Source: an uncultured Chloroflexota bacterium (GTDB lineage Bacteria; Chloroflexota; Chloroflexia; Thermomicrobiales; UBA6265). Taken from it: a DNA stretch of 51,312 bases. Shown piece by piece: positions 1 through 12,286 of the stretch. Position 1 is the first letter of the stretch. Each line of letters begins with the position of its first letter. The notes beneath the pieces were generated by a model. The model searched no databases. It was not told where the DNA came from and saw only the letters and a program-made list of their open reading frames with translations. The translations under genes and the position numbers were made by a program. Location: the NCBI GenBank assembly GCA_937901745.1, contig CALGSZ010000111.1:1-51312 (forward strand), given 5' to 3'.

Positions 1-54
1 AATCGTCCCCACGTTCACATGCGGCTTCGTCCGCTCAAACTTCGCCTTCCCCAC
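1..54 (-). CDS. tuf: Elongation factor Tu, N-terminal fragment
   Basis: The window begins inside the start of tuf, read leftwards on the minus strand. A GTG start at 54-52 is followed by codons for GKAKFERTKPHVNVGTI, the conserved N-terminus of bacterial EF-Tu, the GTPase that delivers aminoacyl-tRNA to the ribosome. An AGGGAG ribosome-binding site lies about 8 bases upstream of the GTG. Only 18 codons are present; the P-loop and everything after it are off the edge. The gene follows fusA on the same strand, the usual str-operon order. Confidence 0.93.
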   Translation of the reverse strand, partial: MGKAKFERTKPHVNVGTI

Positions 55-149
55 GACTCTTTCTCCCTGTTTACCTGCACCCAGTGCAACGATCGGTCTA
101 TCACTGCGAAACCGCGGCCGCCACCGACCGCGGTCAAATCCAACTTCCG

Positions 150-2261
150 TTAGGCGCGCCGCGCCTTCGCCAGCATCTCGTCCGCGATGTTCTGCGGAAC
201 CGGCGAGTAGTGATCGAACTCCATCGTGTACGTCGCGCGGCCCTGCGTCATGGATCGCAAGTCGGTCGCGTAGCCAAACATCTGCGAGAGCGGGACATAG
301 GCGCGAACGACCTGCGCGCCGGCGCGCATCTCCATGCCCTGGATCTGACCACGCCGCGAGTTGAGATCGCCGATGACGTCGCCCATGAACTCCTCGGGCG
401 TCACCACCTCGACCTCCATGATCGGCTCGAGGATCACCGGCTTCCCACGGCGGATCGCTTCCTTCAACGCCAGCGAGCCAGCGATCTTGTACGCGACTTC
501 CTTGGAGTCGACCTCGTGATAGGAGCCATCAACCAGCGTCGCCTTGATGTCGACGATTGGGAAGCCCGCGACGCCACCGGTCGCCATCGCCTCCCGAATG
601 CCAGCGTCAACGGCCGGGATGAACTCCTTCGGGATCACGCCGCCGACGATCCGGTCCTCGAAAACGTAGCCCTCACCGCGCGGCAGCGGCTCGAACTCGA
701 CGACGCAGTGACCGTATTGACCGGCCCCACCCGTCTGGCGAACGTGCCGCCCCTCGGCGCGCACTGGCACGGTGATCGTCTCCTTGTACGCCACCTGCGG
801 CCGGCCGACATTCGCATCGACGCGGAACTCTCGCATCAGCCGATCGACGATAACCTCGAGGTGAAGCTCACCCATGCCATCGATCAGCGTCTGCCCGGTC
901 TCCTCGTTCGTGCGGACGCGGAAGGTCGGATCCTCCTCGGCCAGGCGCATCAGCGCCGCGCCCATCTTGTCCTGATCGGCCCGCGTCTTCGGCTCGATCG
1001 AGACCGAGATGACCGGCTCGGGGAACTGGATGGACTCGAGAACGATCGGCGCGTTCGGATCGCAGAGCGTATCGCCGGTGAAGGAGTTCTTCAGACCGAT
1101 GACCGCGCAGATATCACCGGCGCCGACCGACGGCACCTCCTCCCGGTGATTCGCGTGCATCCGGAGGATGCGGCCGATGCGCTCCCGCTCACCCTTGGTG
1201 GAGTTGAGCACGTAGCTGCCGGACTCCAGCGTGCCGGAGTAGACGCGGACGTAGACGAGCTTGCCGACGTGCGGGTCCGCCTGAATCTTGTAGACCAGGC
1301 CGGCGAACGGCTGGCCGGGCTCGACGGTCCGCTCCTCGGTCTCGCCGGTCTTCGGGTTCGTCCCCTTCACCGGCGGAATGTCGAGCGGCGACGGTAGGTA
1401 GTAGATGATGGCGTCCAGCATCAGCTGCACGCCCTTGTTCTTCAGCGAGCTACCGCAGAGGACCGGAACCAGGTCGCCGCGCAGCGTCGCCGCGCGCAGT
1501 GCGGCCCGCAGCTCATCCGGCGTCAGCTCCTGGTCGTCGAGGTAGCGCATCATCAGCTCCTCGTCGGACTCCGCGATGAGCTCAACGATGCGGAACCGCG
1601 CCTCCTCGACCTCATCCGCCATGTCGGCCGGGACGTCCGTCTCCTCAATGTTTTGGCCGAGATCGTCGTGATAGATGTATGCGCGCTTCTCGATCAGGTC
1701 GATGACGCCGCGGAAGTTCGCTTCAGAGCCGATCGGCAGCTGAACCGGAACGGGCTTGGCCTTGAGGCGATCGACGATCATGTCGATCGTGCGCTGGAAC
1801 GACGCCCCGGTGCGGTCCATCTTGTTGACGAAGCAGAACCGCGGGACGTTGTACTTGTCCGCCTGCCGCCAAACCGTCTCCGACTGCGGCTCCACGCCGG
1901 CAACCGCGTCGAAGACAACGACGCCGCCATCAAGGACGCGCAGCGAACGCTCGACCTCGACGGTAAAGTCGACGTGCCCCGGCGTATCGATGATGTTGAT
2001 GCGGTGACCCTTCCAGAAGCAGGTCGTCGCCGCCGAGGTAATGGTGATGCCGCGCTCTCGCTCCTGCGGCATCCAGTCCATCGTCGCGGCGCCCTCGTGG
2101 ACCTCGCCCGGCCGGTGCACCCGTCCGGTGTAGAACAGGATGCGCTCGGTTGTCGTGGTCTTTCCAGCATCAATATGCGCGATGATCCCAATGTTCCGGG
2201 TCCGCGCAAGCTCAACTTCCGTGCCTACGCCCGCGGGCTTGGTCGCAATACTAGAACTCAT
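150..2261 (-). CDS. fusA: Elongation factor G (translocation GTPase)
   Basis: The 703-residue product has the full length of EF-G, the GTPase that moves tRNA and mRNA through the ribosome. The G1 motif AHIDAGKTT is at residues 28-36, followed by RGITI, DTPGHVD and NKMD. The C-terminal half keeps domain III-V signatures such as GMGELHLEV and GRATYTMEFDHY. The gene lies 93 bases downstream of rpsG and 95 bases upstream of tuf, all on one strand, so it is most simply part of the str operon. The N-terminus carries a short unconserved extension before the usual ELARTRNIGI start of homology. Nothing suggests truncation. Confidence 0.97.
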   Translation of the reverse strand: MSSSIATKPAGVGTEVELARTRNIGIIAHIDAGKTTTTERILFYTGRVHRPGEVHEGAATMDWMPQERERGITITSAATTCFWKGHRINIIDTPGHVDFTVEVERSLRVLDGGVVVFDAVAGVEPQSETVWRQADKYNVPRFCFVNKMDRTGASFQRTIDMIVDRLKAKPVPVQLPIGSEANFRGVIDLIEKRAYIYHDDLGQNIEETDVPADMADEVEEARFRIVELIAESDEELMMRYLDDQELTPDELRAALRAATLRGDLVPVLCGSSLKNKGVQLMLDAIIYYLPSPLDIPPVKGTNPKTGETEERTVEPGQPFAGLVYKIQADPHVGKLVYVRVYSGTLESGSYVLNSTKGERERIGRILRMHANHREEVPSVGAGDICAVIGLKNSFTGDTLCDPNAPIVLESIQFPEPVISVSIEPKTRADQDKMGAALMRLAEEDPTFRVRTNEETGQTLIDGMGELHLEVIVDRLMREFRVDANVGRPQVAYKETITVPVRAEGRHVRQTGGAGQYGHCVVEFEPLPRGEGYVFEDRIVGGVIPKEFIPAVDAGIREAMATGGVAGFPIVDIKATLVDGSYHEVDSKEVAYKIAGSLALKEAIRRGKPVILEPIMEVEVVTPEEFMGDVIGDLNSRRGQIQGMEMRAGAQVVRAYVPLSQMFGYATDLRSMTQGRATYTMEFDHYSPVPQNIADEMLAKARRA

Positions 2262-2354
2262 ACTCTATCTCGACTTTCAGGCCGCAGCCGGTCGCTGATA
2301 GCCAATCCGAAGCACAGGCTCAATCTCGGCTACGAACGACCGGCCGCCAGCTGA

Positions 2355-2825
2355 TCAATACCGATAATGTGCGAACGCCTTGTTCGCCTCTGCCATTCGA
2401 TGGGTATCTTCGCGGCGCTTGATCGTCGCACCAACGCCGTTCGCGGCATCCATCAACTCAGCGGCGAGCTTTTCCTGCATCGACTTGCCGCTCCGGGCCT
2501 TGGCCGACTGGATCAGCCACCGGATGGCAAGGGACTGCCGCCGGCGCCCCTCGATCTGGACGGGCACCTGGTATGTCGCGCCACCAACGCGGCGCGGCTT
2601 GACCTCGAGCACCGGCGTCGCGTTGTAGACGGCCTGCTCGAAGACCTCAACCGGATTGCGACCCGTCCGCTGCTCGATGATGTCAAACGCGCCGTAGAGG
2701 ATCCGCTCGGCGAGGCCCTTCTTGCCGCGCTGCATCACCTTGTTGATGAAGCGCTGCACGAGCTCGCTGTTGTATTTTGGATCCGGCGGGATGACCCGCG
2801 GCTCAATCTTCGCTCGACGTGGCAT
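2355..2825 (-). CDS. rpsG: 30S ribosomal protein S7
   Basis: The product is 156 residues, the normal length of S7, which nucleates assembly of the 30S head and contacts the exit site. It begins MPRRAKIEPR, the canonical S7 N-terminus. The open frame extends 14 codons further upstream, but GGAGG nine bases before the internal ATG at 2825 fixes the start there. Conserved stretches include GKKGLAERILYGA, ARSGKSM and TIKRREDTHRMAEANKAFAHYRY. It sits between rpsL and fusA. S7 is the autoregulator of the str operon in E. coli; whether that holds here is inference from the hairpin just upstream. Confidence 0.96.
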   Translation of the reverse strand: MPRRAKIEPRVIPPDPKYNSELVQRFINKVMQRGKKGLAERILYGAFDIIEQRTGRNPVEVFEQAVYNATPVLEVKPRRVGGATYQVPVQIEGRRRQSLAIRWLIQSAKARSGKSMQEKLAAELMDAANGVGATIKRREDTHRMAEANKAFAHYRY

Positions 2826-2869
2826 CGCTCGCTGCCTCCAAACTACCGCTGTTCCTACGCTAAGCACAC

Positions 2870-2910
2870 GAAAAAGCGGTCAACGCCGTTCAGACGTCTG
2901 GCCGCTTTTC
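2870..2910 (-). promoter_or_regulatory. rpsL-rpsG intercistronic hairpin
   Basis: AAAAGCGG (2872-2879) is complementary to CCGCTTTT (2902-2909) around a 22-base loop that itself holds the palindrome CAGACGTCTG. In the minus-strand transcript the 3' arm ends in U residues, so it could act as a partial terminator. The S12-S7 junction is also where S7 binds its own mRNA in E. coli. Either role is inferred from position and complementarity. Confidence 0.55.
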
Positions 2911-2974
2911 CGTCGTGCTCAATCAGTTGCGCCGACCCGCGCCAGTGGCAGGGATGCGGTGAACCGCTCCCTGC

Positions 2975-3412
2975 CTACTGAGCCGCTGCCTTCTTCGGCG
3001 CCTTGGTCCCGTACTTCGACCGCGCCTTCTTACGGTTTTCAACACCGCGGGCATCCAGGGTGCCTCGGACGATGTGGTACCGGACGCCGGGAAGATCCTT
3101 CACGCGGCCGCCACGGACCAGGACCACCGAGTGCTCCTGGAGATTGTGCCCCTCACCCGGGATGTAAGCCGTCACTTCCATATGATTGGAGAGACGAACC
3201 CGGGCGATCTTGCGCAGCGCCGAATTGGGCTTCTTGGGCGTCATCGTCTTGACCTGGGTGCAGACGCCACGCTTCTGGGGAGCCCCCTTGGTGCGACGCA
3301 TCCGCCCCGCGTAACGGCCAAGCGCGTTGTTGGTGTACAACAGCGCCGGAGCCTTGGTCTTCTTTCTGACGCTCTTTCGGCCCTTCCGGACCAACTGATT
3401 GATCGTCGGCAC
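2975..3412 (-). CDS. rpsL: 30S ribosomal protein S12, long form
   Basis: S12 contributes to decoding accuracy at the A site. The product is 145 residues and starts at a GTG with AGGAG seven bases upstream. PKKPNSALRK (59-68), PGEGHNLQEHSVVLVRGGRVKDLPGVRYH and RSKYGTK are all intact. Between APAL (residue 24) and PQKRGVC (45) there are 20 residues where the short E. coli form has about three. A comparable insertion occurs in Bacillus-type S12. The gene has its own promoter about 190 bases upstream, separating the str operon from rpoBC. The residues classically tied to streptomycin resistance look wild type. Confidence 0.96.
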   Translation of the reverse strand: MPTINQLVRKGRKSVRKKTKAPALLYTNNALGRYAGRMRRTKGAPQKRGVCTQVKTMTPKKPNSALRKIARVRLSNHMEVTAYIPGEGHNLQEHSVVLVRGGRVKDLPGVRYHIVRGTLDARGVENRKKARSKYGTKAPKKAAAQ

Positions 3413-3544
3413 GACGTACTCCTAGCCAGGTAGGTTGCGAGGCCGTGCTCTGCGTCGGATCAACGCGTCCGGGCAGCTGCGGCGCCCCCTACCTTGTAAG
3501 GTCTTCCGTTCTCTGGCTGACGCCCGACGGCAAACCTCACCCGT

Positions 3545-3566
3545 GTGGCCGCCTTCCGGCGGCCAC
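3545..3566 (-). promoter_or_regulatory. 5'-leader hairpin of rpsL mRNA
   Basis: A perfect 9-bp inverted repeat (3545-3553 with 3558-3566) closes on a four-base loop that reads GGAA in the minus-strand transcript, a GNRA tetraloop. It would lie within a few bases of the predicted transcript 5' end, a position typical of mRNA-stabilising stems or leader regulatory elements. The rest of 3413-3544 is leader with no recognisable gene. Confidence 0.5.
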
Positions 3567-3574
3567 GCTGGCGA

Positions 3575-3604
3575 ATAGTACATCGGAAATTTCCCGCGCG
3601 TCAA
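3575..3604 (-). promoter_or_regulatory. Promoter of the rpsL-rpsG-fusA-tuf unit
   Basis: On the minus strand TTGACG (3604-3599) and TACTAT (3580-3575) are separated by 18 bases, a good sigma-70-type promoter. Transcription would begin near 3568 and give a leader of about 155 nt before the rpsL GTG. It lies between the rpoC-distal hairpin and rpsL. Confidence 0.75.
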
Positions 3605-3663
3605 GCCCACTTCGAGGTTTTTCTCGCCCGCCCCTGCGGCAAATTCTTCGGCTGCAGACGCGT

Positions 3664-3691
3664 CGGGCGGGGCTCCGAAGAACCCCGCCCG
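3664..3691 (-). terminator. Terminator-like hairpin after rpoC
   Basis: A perfect 9-bp GC-only stem (3664-3672 with 3683-3691) with a 10-base loop lies 29 bases past the rpoC stop. There is no U-tract after it, so it may be a Rho-assisted terminator or a 3'-end protecting stem rather than a classic intrinsic terminator. Confidence 0.5.
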
Positions 3692-3719
3692 GATCGCTGC
3701 GACGCTCGGCAATGAGCCG

Positions 3720-6700
3720 CTACTCTTCGTCCTCGCCAGTCCACTCGACCGCCGCGCCGTCCCCTTCATTGTTGGAAGTCGCGGAGCCGTCCTCCGGAAT
3801 CAGACCCGCGTCCATCAGCTCGCGGACTTCCGCCTCGCTCGCCTGCTCCGCCTCGAGTCTGGCGACATGCGCCGCGGTTTCCTCCGGCGTCATGGCCGAA
3901 AGATTGGCTTCATCGAGCGCGGTAACCGTCGCCTTGGCACGCTGGCGAGCGTGGAAGCCCGAGCCCGCCGGAATCAGCTTGCCGATGATGACGTTCTCCT
4001 TGAGGCCGCGGAGATAGTCGATCTTGCCCTGGATCGCCGCCTCGGTCAGCACGCGAGTCGTCTCCTGGAACGACGCGGCCGACAGGAAGGAGTCGGTCTC
4101 CAACGCGGCCTTGGTGATACCAAGGAGCGTCGGCATCGCCGTCGCCGGCTCGCCGCCCTGCGCCAGGATTTCCTCGTTGATCTGGTTGAACTCGAAGCGA
4201 TCGATCCGCTCGTCCTGCAGGAAGTCGGTATCGCCCGGATAGACGATGCTGACCTTGCGCAGCATCTGGCGGCAGATCACCTCGATGTGCTTGTCGTTCG
4301 TATTGACGCCCTGGGACCGGTACACCTTCTGGACCTCATCGATGATGTACCGCTGGACATGGTCCCGTCCCAGCGTCAGCAGGATGTCGTGCGGATCGAG
4401 GGCGCCATCGGTCAGCACCTGACCCGGCGTAACGACGTCTCCCTCCTCCACATACACCTGATAGGTGATCGGGACGACGTGCTCCTCCCGCTCCGTGCGG
4501 TCGTTACGGATGTTGACCGTCCCGTCCTCAACGAAGAGAGTGCCGTCAATCGGCGCGTACAACTTTTCGCCGTCAGCCTTCTCAGCGATGACGGTTTTGT
4601 CCTTGATCACCGCGGTCCCGTCGACGACGGCCAGCTCCCACTCCGGCTCGGGCTTCCACGACCACGAATCCTGCTCGTGCGTCGTGATGATCAGCTTGCG
4701 GCCCTCATCAGTCTGCTCGAGGGAGACGACGCCCTCCTTGTCGGCGATGAGCGCCTTGCCCTTCGGAGCGCGCGCCTCGAAGAGCTCCTCAACGCGCGGC
4801 AGACCAGTCGTAATGTCGGCGCGGGCAACGCCACCGGTGTGGAACGTCCGCATCGTCAGCTGCGTGCCCGGCTCACCGATCGACTGCGCGGCGATGATGC
4901 CGACCGCCTCACCCAGCTCGACGAGCTTGCCGCTCGCCAAGTTGCGGCCATAGCACTTCGCGCAGACGCCGTGCACCGCCTCGCACGCCATGACGGTTCG
5001 CACGTGGACCTTCTGGACACCCGCCGCGATGACCTCGCCAACGAGGTCGCGCACGCGGCCGTCCTCCAGCTCGATGCGGTCGGACAGCTCCTCGCCGGCG
5101 TCAGCGATGATCTCGCCCGTCTCCGGATGGACGACCGGGGAGACTAGAATGCGGCCGGTCACCTTGGCGCGGAAATCTTCGACGGAGATCGGCTTGCCGT
5201 CGCTATCCTCCCAGCCGATCCATATGCCCTGCTGGGTGCCGCAGTCCTCGATCGTCACGATCACGTCCTGCGCCACGTCAACCAAGCGACGGGTGAGATA
5301 GCCGGAGTCCGCGGTTCGCAAAGCCGTGTCCGCCAAACCCTTGCGGGCGCCGTGCGTCGAGAGGAAGTACTCGAGAACGGACAGGCCCTCGCGGAAGTTC
5401 GACTTGATCGGAATGTCGATGATGCGGCCTTCCGGATCGAGCACCAGACCGCGCATACCCGCCATCTGGCTGATCTGGTTCATATTTCCTTTCGCGCCAG
5501 AGTCAGCCATCATGAAGACCGAGTTTTGACCGCCCAGGCGCTCCTGAACGTCGCGCTGGAGCTGATCGCGAGCCTCGTTCCAGATGACTTCCAGCTCGCG
5601 CAGGCGCTCGTCCTCGGTCACCAGACCGCGCCGGAACTGCCGGTCGACCCGCTCGGCCTCCTCCTCGGCCTTCCGGAGCAGCTCCGCCTTCGTCTCCGAC
5701 ATCACGACGTCGGAGACGGAAATGCTCATGCCGCCCTTTGTCGAGAACTCAAAGCCGATCCGCTTGATGTCATTGACGACGCGCGCCGTCTCCCACGGAT
5801 CCTTGAACTGCCGGTAGCAGTCCGCGACGACCCGGCGCAGCGCCTTCCGGTCCATCACCTCGTTGTAGTACTTGCCGAGTTTGGCCGGCAGCACCAAGTT
5901 GAAGATGGCGCGCCCGACCGTCGTATCGATCAGCTTCTCGACGCCGCCATCGCGGTCGGTGCGAACCTTGATGCGCGCTTGCAGGTCGACCACACCAGCG
6001 TCGTAGGCCAGCTTGACCTCTTCCAGCGAGGAGAACACCTTACCCCAGCCGCGCGGCAGGGTTCCGTTCGCCAGGTCCTCCTCGTAGTTCCGCTCGCTGG
6101 TCATGTAGTAGCAGCCCAGAACGATGTCCTGGGTCGGCGAGACGATCGGCTCACCGTTCGACGGCGAGAGCAGGTTGCGGACGGAGAGCATGCGCTCCCG
6201 CGCCTCCTGCTGCGCCATCCGCGACAGCGGCACGTGGACCGCCATCTGGTCGCCGTCGAAGTCCGCGTTGAACGCGGTGCAGACCAGCGGGTGGATCTGG
6301 ATCGCCGAGCCCTCGATCAGGCGGACGCGGAACGCCTGGATACCCAAGCGGTGCAGCGTCGGGGCGCGGTTGAGCAGGACGAGGTGGTTCTGGATGACCT
6401 CCTCCAGCACCTCCCAAACGCGCGGGTCAACACGCTCGACGAGCCGCTTGGCCGCCTTGATGTTGTGCGCGTGGCCGTGCTCGACCAGCTTGCGCATCAC
6501 GAACGGCTTGAACAGCTCGAGCGCCATCCGCTTCGGCAGACCGCACTCGTCCAGCGCCAGGTCCGGACCGACCACGATCACGGAGCGGCCTGAGTAGTCG
6601 ACGCGCTTACCGAGGAGGTTCTGGCGGAACCGCCCCTGCTTGCCCTTGAGCATGTCGGACAAGCTCTTGAGCTTGTGCTTGCCCGACCCGGAGACGACGC

Positions 6701-8255
6701 GACCGCGCCGGCCATTGTCGATCAGCGCGTCAACCGCCTCCTGGAGCATCCGCTTCTCATTGCGGACGATGATGTCCGGCGCGCCGAGCTCGAGCAGCCT
6801 CTTCAGGCGGTTGTTGCGGTTGATGACCCGCCGATAGAGATCGTTCAGGTCAGAGGTCGCGAAGCGGCCACCGTCGAGCTGGACCATCGGCCGCAGCTCG
6901 GGCGGAATGACCGGCAGCGCGGTGAAGATCATCCAGTGCGGCTTGTTGCCGCTCTTCCGCAGCGCCTCGACGACGCGCAGACGCTTGGTCGCCTTCTTGC
7001 GCTTGACGTCAGAGGTCGCCTGCATCTCCTCGCGAAGCTGAACCGCGAGCTGGTCGAGGTCGATCTTGGTCGTCAGGTACTCGTAGATCGCCTCGGCGCC
7101 CATCCCGGCCTTGAAGACGCCCGGCGGGCAGACTTCCTGCAGCTCCCGATACTGCGTCTCGGAGAGAATCTGCAGCTCCTTGAGGTCGGAAATGAGCTTG
7201 ATCGTCTCGTCGCGCTCCCGCTCCGCCTCGCGGATCTGCTCGGCGAGCCGCTCCTCAATTCGGCGGCGCTGCTCGTCAGCCTGCTGGACCAGCAAGTCGC
7301 GCTCAGCGCCAACGAGCGCCTGGCTGCCGCTGATCTCGTACTCAGCCGAGGCCTCGATCTGCTCAGCCATCCGCTCGTAGACCTCGCGGAGCTGGCTGAT
7401 CCGATCCTCGTTGATCGCCTCGCCCTCCTCGACGATCGTCTCGCCGCGGAAAGTGATCTGCTCGGTAGCAGCCTCACCCAGGCTGTCCCGCAGCCGCGTC
7501 GCCAGCTCGTCGTACTCGGAGCGCAGCTGAGCAAGCTCGGTCTGACGCCGCTCGGCCACTGTTTCGCTGAGGCTGCGATCGCCCTCGGTCAGCGTCTGGA
7601 CCTGGCTGCCGAGCTTCAAGTTGATCTCGTCGAGCTCGTCCTGAGCCCGCGCGCGCAGCTCCTCGACCGTCTCCTCGTGGACGTCGTTGATCTCCTGGAT
7701 CACGCGCTGCTTCGCTTCCTCATCAACATCGGTGACGAGATAGGAAGCGAAGTACAGGATGCGCTCGAGGTTGCGCGGAGAGATATCGAGCAGCAGGCCT
7801 AGGCGGCTCGGCGTGCCCTTGACATACCAGATATGGGCAACCGGCGCGGCCAGCTCGATGTGACCCATCCGCTCGCGCCGCACCTTGGAGCGCGTCACCT
7901 CAACGCCGCACTTGTCGCAGACCGTGCCGGCGTGGCGGATTCGCTTGTACTTTCCGCAGTAGCACTCCCAGTCCTTGGTCGGACCAAAGATGCGCTCGCA
8001 GAAGAGGCCACCATGCTCCGGCTTGAGCGTCCGGTAGTTGATCGTCTCCGGCTTCGTGACCTCTCCGTACGACCAGGCGCGGATCGCCTCCGGGGACGCC
8101 AGGCTGATGCGGATCGCGTTGAAGTTGTTGACGTCGAGAACCCGGTTCCGATCGCGGTCGCCGCGGGCGTACCCACGGCCACCGTTCCCACCCGCTCCAA
8201 ACGGTCGAACAGAGGCGTCAGTGCGGGAAAAATCCTGCATCTCGGTTGTCGACAT
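3720..8255 (-). CDS. rpoC: RNA polymerase beta' subunit
   Basis: This is the catalytic beta' subunit (1511 residues). The Mg-binding NADFDGD motif is at 663-669. The first zinc site is C98, C100, C113 and C116; the second includes CEAVHGVCAKC. The bridge-helix/trigger-loop region with GEPGTQLTMRTFH is intact. About 40 Gly/Arg/Asp-rich residues precede the first conserved stretch (DVNNFNAIRISLASP). Residues ~177-372 form an acidic, heptad-rich coiled-coil insertion in the clamp region, longer than the comparable insert I recall from Actinobacteria. The start has GGGAGG four bases upstream. It is 72 bases downstream of rpoB, with an inverted repeat between them. Confidence 0.98.
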   Translation of the reverse strand: MSTTEMQDFSRTDASVRPFGAGGNGGRGYARGDRDRNRVLDVNNFNAIRISLASPEAIRAWSYGEVTKPETINYRTLKPEHGGLFCERIFGPTKDWECYCGKYKRIRHAGTVCDKCGVEVTRSKVRRERMGHIELAAPVAHIWYVKGTPSRLGLLLDISPRNLERILYFASYLVTDVDEEAKQRVIQEINDVHEETVEELRARAQDELDEINLKLGSQVQTLTEGDRSLSETVAERRQTELAQLRSEYDELATRLRDSLGEAATEQITFRGETIVEEGEAINEDRISQLREVYERMAEQIEASAEYEISGSQALVGAERDLLVQQADEQRRRIEERLAEQIREAERERDETIKLISDLKELQILSETQYRELQEVCPPGVFKAGMGAEAIYEYLTTKIDLDQLAVQLREEMQATSDVKRKKATKRLRVVEALRKSGNKPHWMIFTALPVIPPELRPMVQLDGGRFATSDLNDLYRRVINRNNRLKRLLELGAPDIIVRNEKRMLQEAVDALIDNGRRGRVVSGSGKHKLKSLSDMLKGKQGRFRQNLLGKRVDYSGRSVIVVGPDLALDECGLPKRMALELFKPFVMRKLVEHGHAHNIKAAKRLVERVDPRVWEVLEEVIQNHLVLLNRAPTLHRLGIQAFRVRLIEGSAIQIHPLVCTAFNADFDGDQMAVHVPLSRMAQQEARERMLSVRNLLSPSNGEPIVSPTQDIVLGCYYMTSERNYEEDLANGTLPRGWGKVFSSLEEVKLAYDAGVVDLQARIKVRTDRDGGVEKLIDTTVGRAIFNLVLPAKLGKYYNEVMDRKALRRVVADCYRQFKDPWETARVVNDIKRIGFEFSTKGGMSISVSDVVMSETKAELLRKAEEEAERVDRQFRRGLVTEDERLRELEVIWNEARDQLQRDVQERLGGQNSVFMMADSGAKGNMNQISQMAGMRGLVLDPEGRIIDIPIKSNFREGLSVLEYFLSTHGARKGLADTALRTADSGYLTRRLVDVAQDVIVTIEDCGTQQGIWIGWEDSDGKPISVEDFRAKVTGRILVSPVVHPETGEIIADAGEELSDRIELEDGRVRDLVGEVIAAGVQKVHVRTVMACEAVHGVCAKCYGRNLASGKLVELGEAVGIIAAQSIGEPGTQLTMRTFHTGGVARADITTGLPRVEELFEARAPKGKALIADKEGVVSLEQTDEGRKLIITTHEQDSWSWKPEPEWELAVVDGTAVIKDKTVIAEKADGEKLYAPIDGTLFVEDGTVNIRNDRTEREEHVVPITYQVYVEEGDVVTPGQVLTDGALDPHDILLTLGRDHVQRYIIDEVQKVYRSQGVNTNDKHIEVICRQMLRKVSIVYPGDTDFLQDERIDRFEFNQINEEILAQGGEPATAMPTLLGITKAALETDSFLSAASFQETTRVLTEAAIQGKIDYLRGLKENVIIGKLIPAGSGFHARQRAKATVTALDEANLSAMTPEETAAHVARLEAEQASEAEVRELMDAGLIPEDGSATSNNEGDGAAVEWTGEDEE

Positions 8256-8277
8256 TGTTCCTCCCTTGCGACGGGTT

Positions 8278-8317
8278 CGGAGTCCGGACGAGGCTTACGT
8301 CCCCATTCCGGACTCCG
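8278..8317 (-). promoter_or_regulatory. rpoB-rpoC intercistronic inverted repeat
   Basis: A perfect 11-bp inverted repeat (8278-8288 with 8307-8317) encloses an 18-base loop and fills most of the gap between rpoB and rpoC. There is no T-tract on the transcribed strand. It may be an RNA processing or stabilising stem that sets the ratio of the two messages; the role is inferred. Confidence 0.5.
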
Positions 8318-8327
8318 TACCAGACCG

Positions 8328-11900
<3,573 letters not shown>

Positions 11901-12133
11901 TCAGCGTTCCTCCATACCGCGGCCCGCGATCCACGCTCCACGCTTGAGATGTCTGTCGCGGCGCGCTTACAGCATCACGAGTGCTCAGCCGGCCAGCTAC
12001 GCACGCGACGCGGCATCCGTCCTTTCCGTATGTTCACTACGAACGACAAGAACAGTCCCGCCCGAGTCACGAACCCGGAAATCCAGGATCTTCAGTTGGT
12101 CACCTGTGGAACGGGGGGTCGTCAACGCCAAAG

Positions 12134-12159
12134 CGGGAGGGTAGGTACCTGCCCTCCCG
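12134..12159 (-). promoter_or_regulatory. Hairpin in the rpoB leader
   Basis: CGGGAGGG (12134-12141) pairs with CCCTCCCG (12152-12159), and the 10-base centre holds the palindrome AGGTACCT. It lies roughly 90-115 nt into the predicted rpoB transcript and has no U-tract. It could be an attenuation, pausing or stability element. The remaining leader (11901-12133 and 12160-12250) shows no convincing gene. Confidence 0.45.
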
Positions 12160-12256
12160 ATAATTCGCTCGTCGTTGGGTGGTCGCTCGCACGCCTCGCC
12201 CAATAATGTCGCCCGCGGTCCCGGACGCGAACGCACCCGCGCTACCGCAGCAGCTA

Positions 12257-12286
12257 ATAATACGCCCAAGGGGTGCAAACTGTCAA
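12257..12286 (-). promoter_or_regulatory. Promoter of rpoB-rpoC
   Basis: On the minus strand TTGACA (12286-12281) and TATTAT (12262-12257) are 18 bases apart, a near-consensus housekeeping promoter. The predicted start near 12250 gives a leader of about 350 nt before rpoB. Confidence 0.8.

Noticed and set aside
3422..3769. 115-codon frame between rpoC and rpsL
   Set aside because: It spans the hairpin and promoter of the str operon and has no RBS or homology.
11997..12278. 93-codon frame in the rpoB leader
   Set aside because: It begins at the promoter -10 region, lacks an RBS and has no recognisable protein features.
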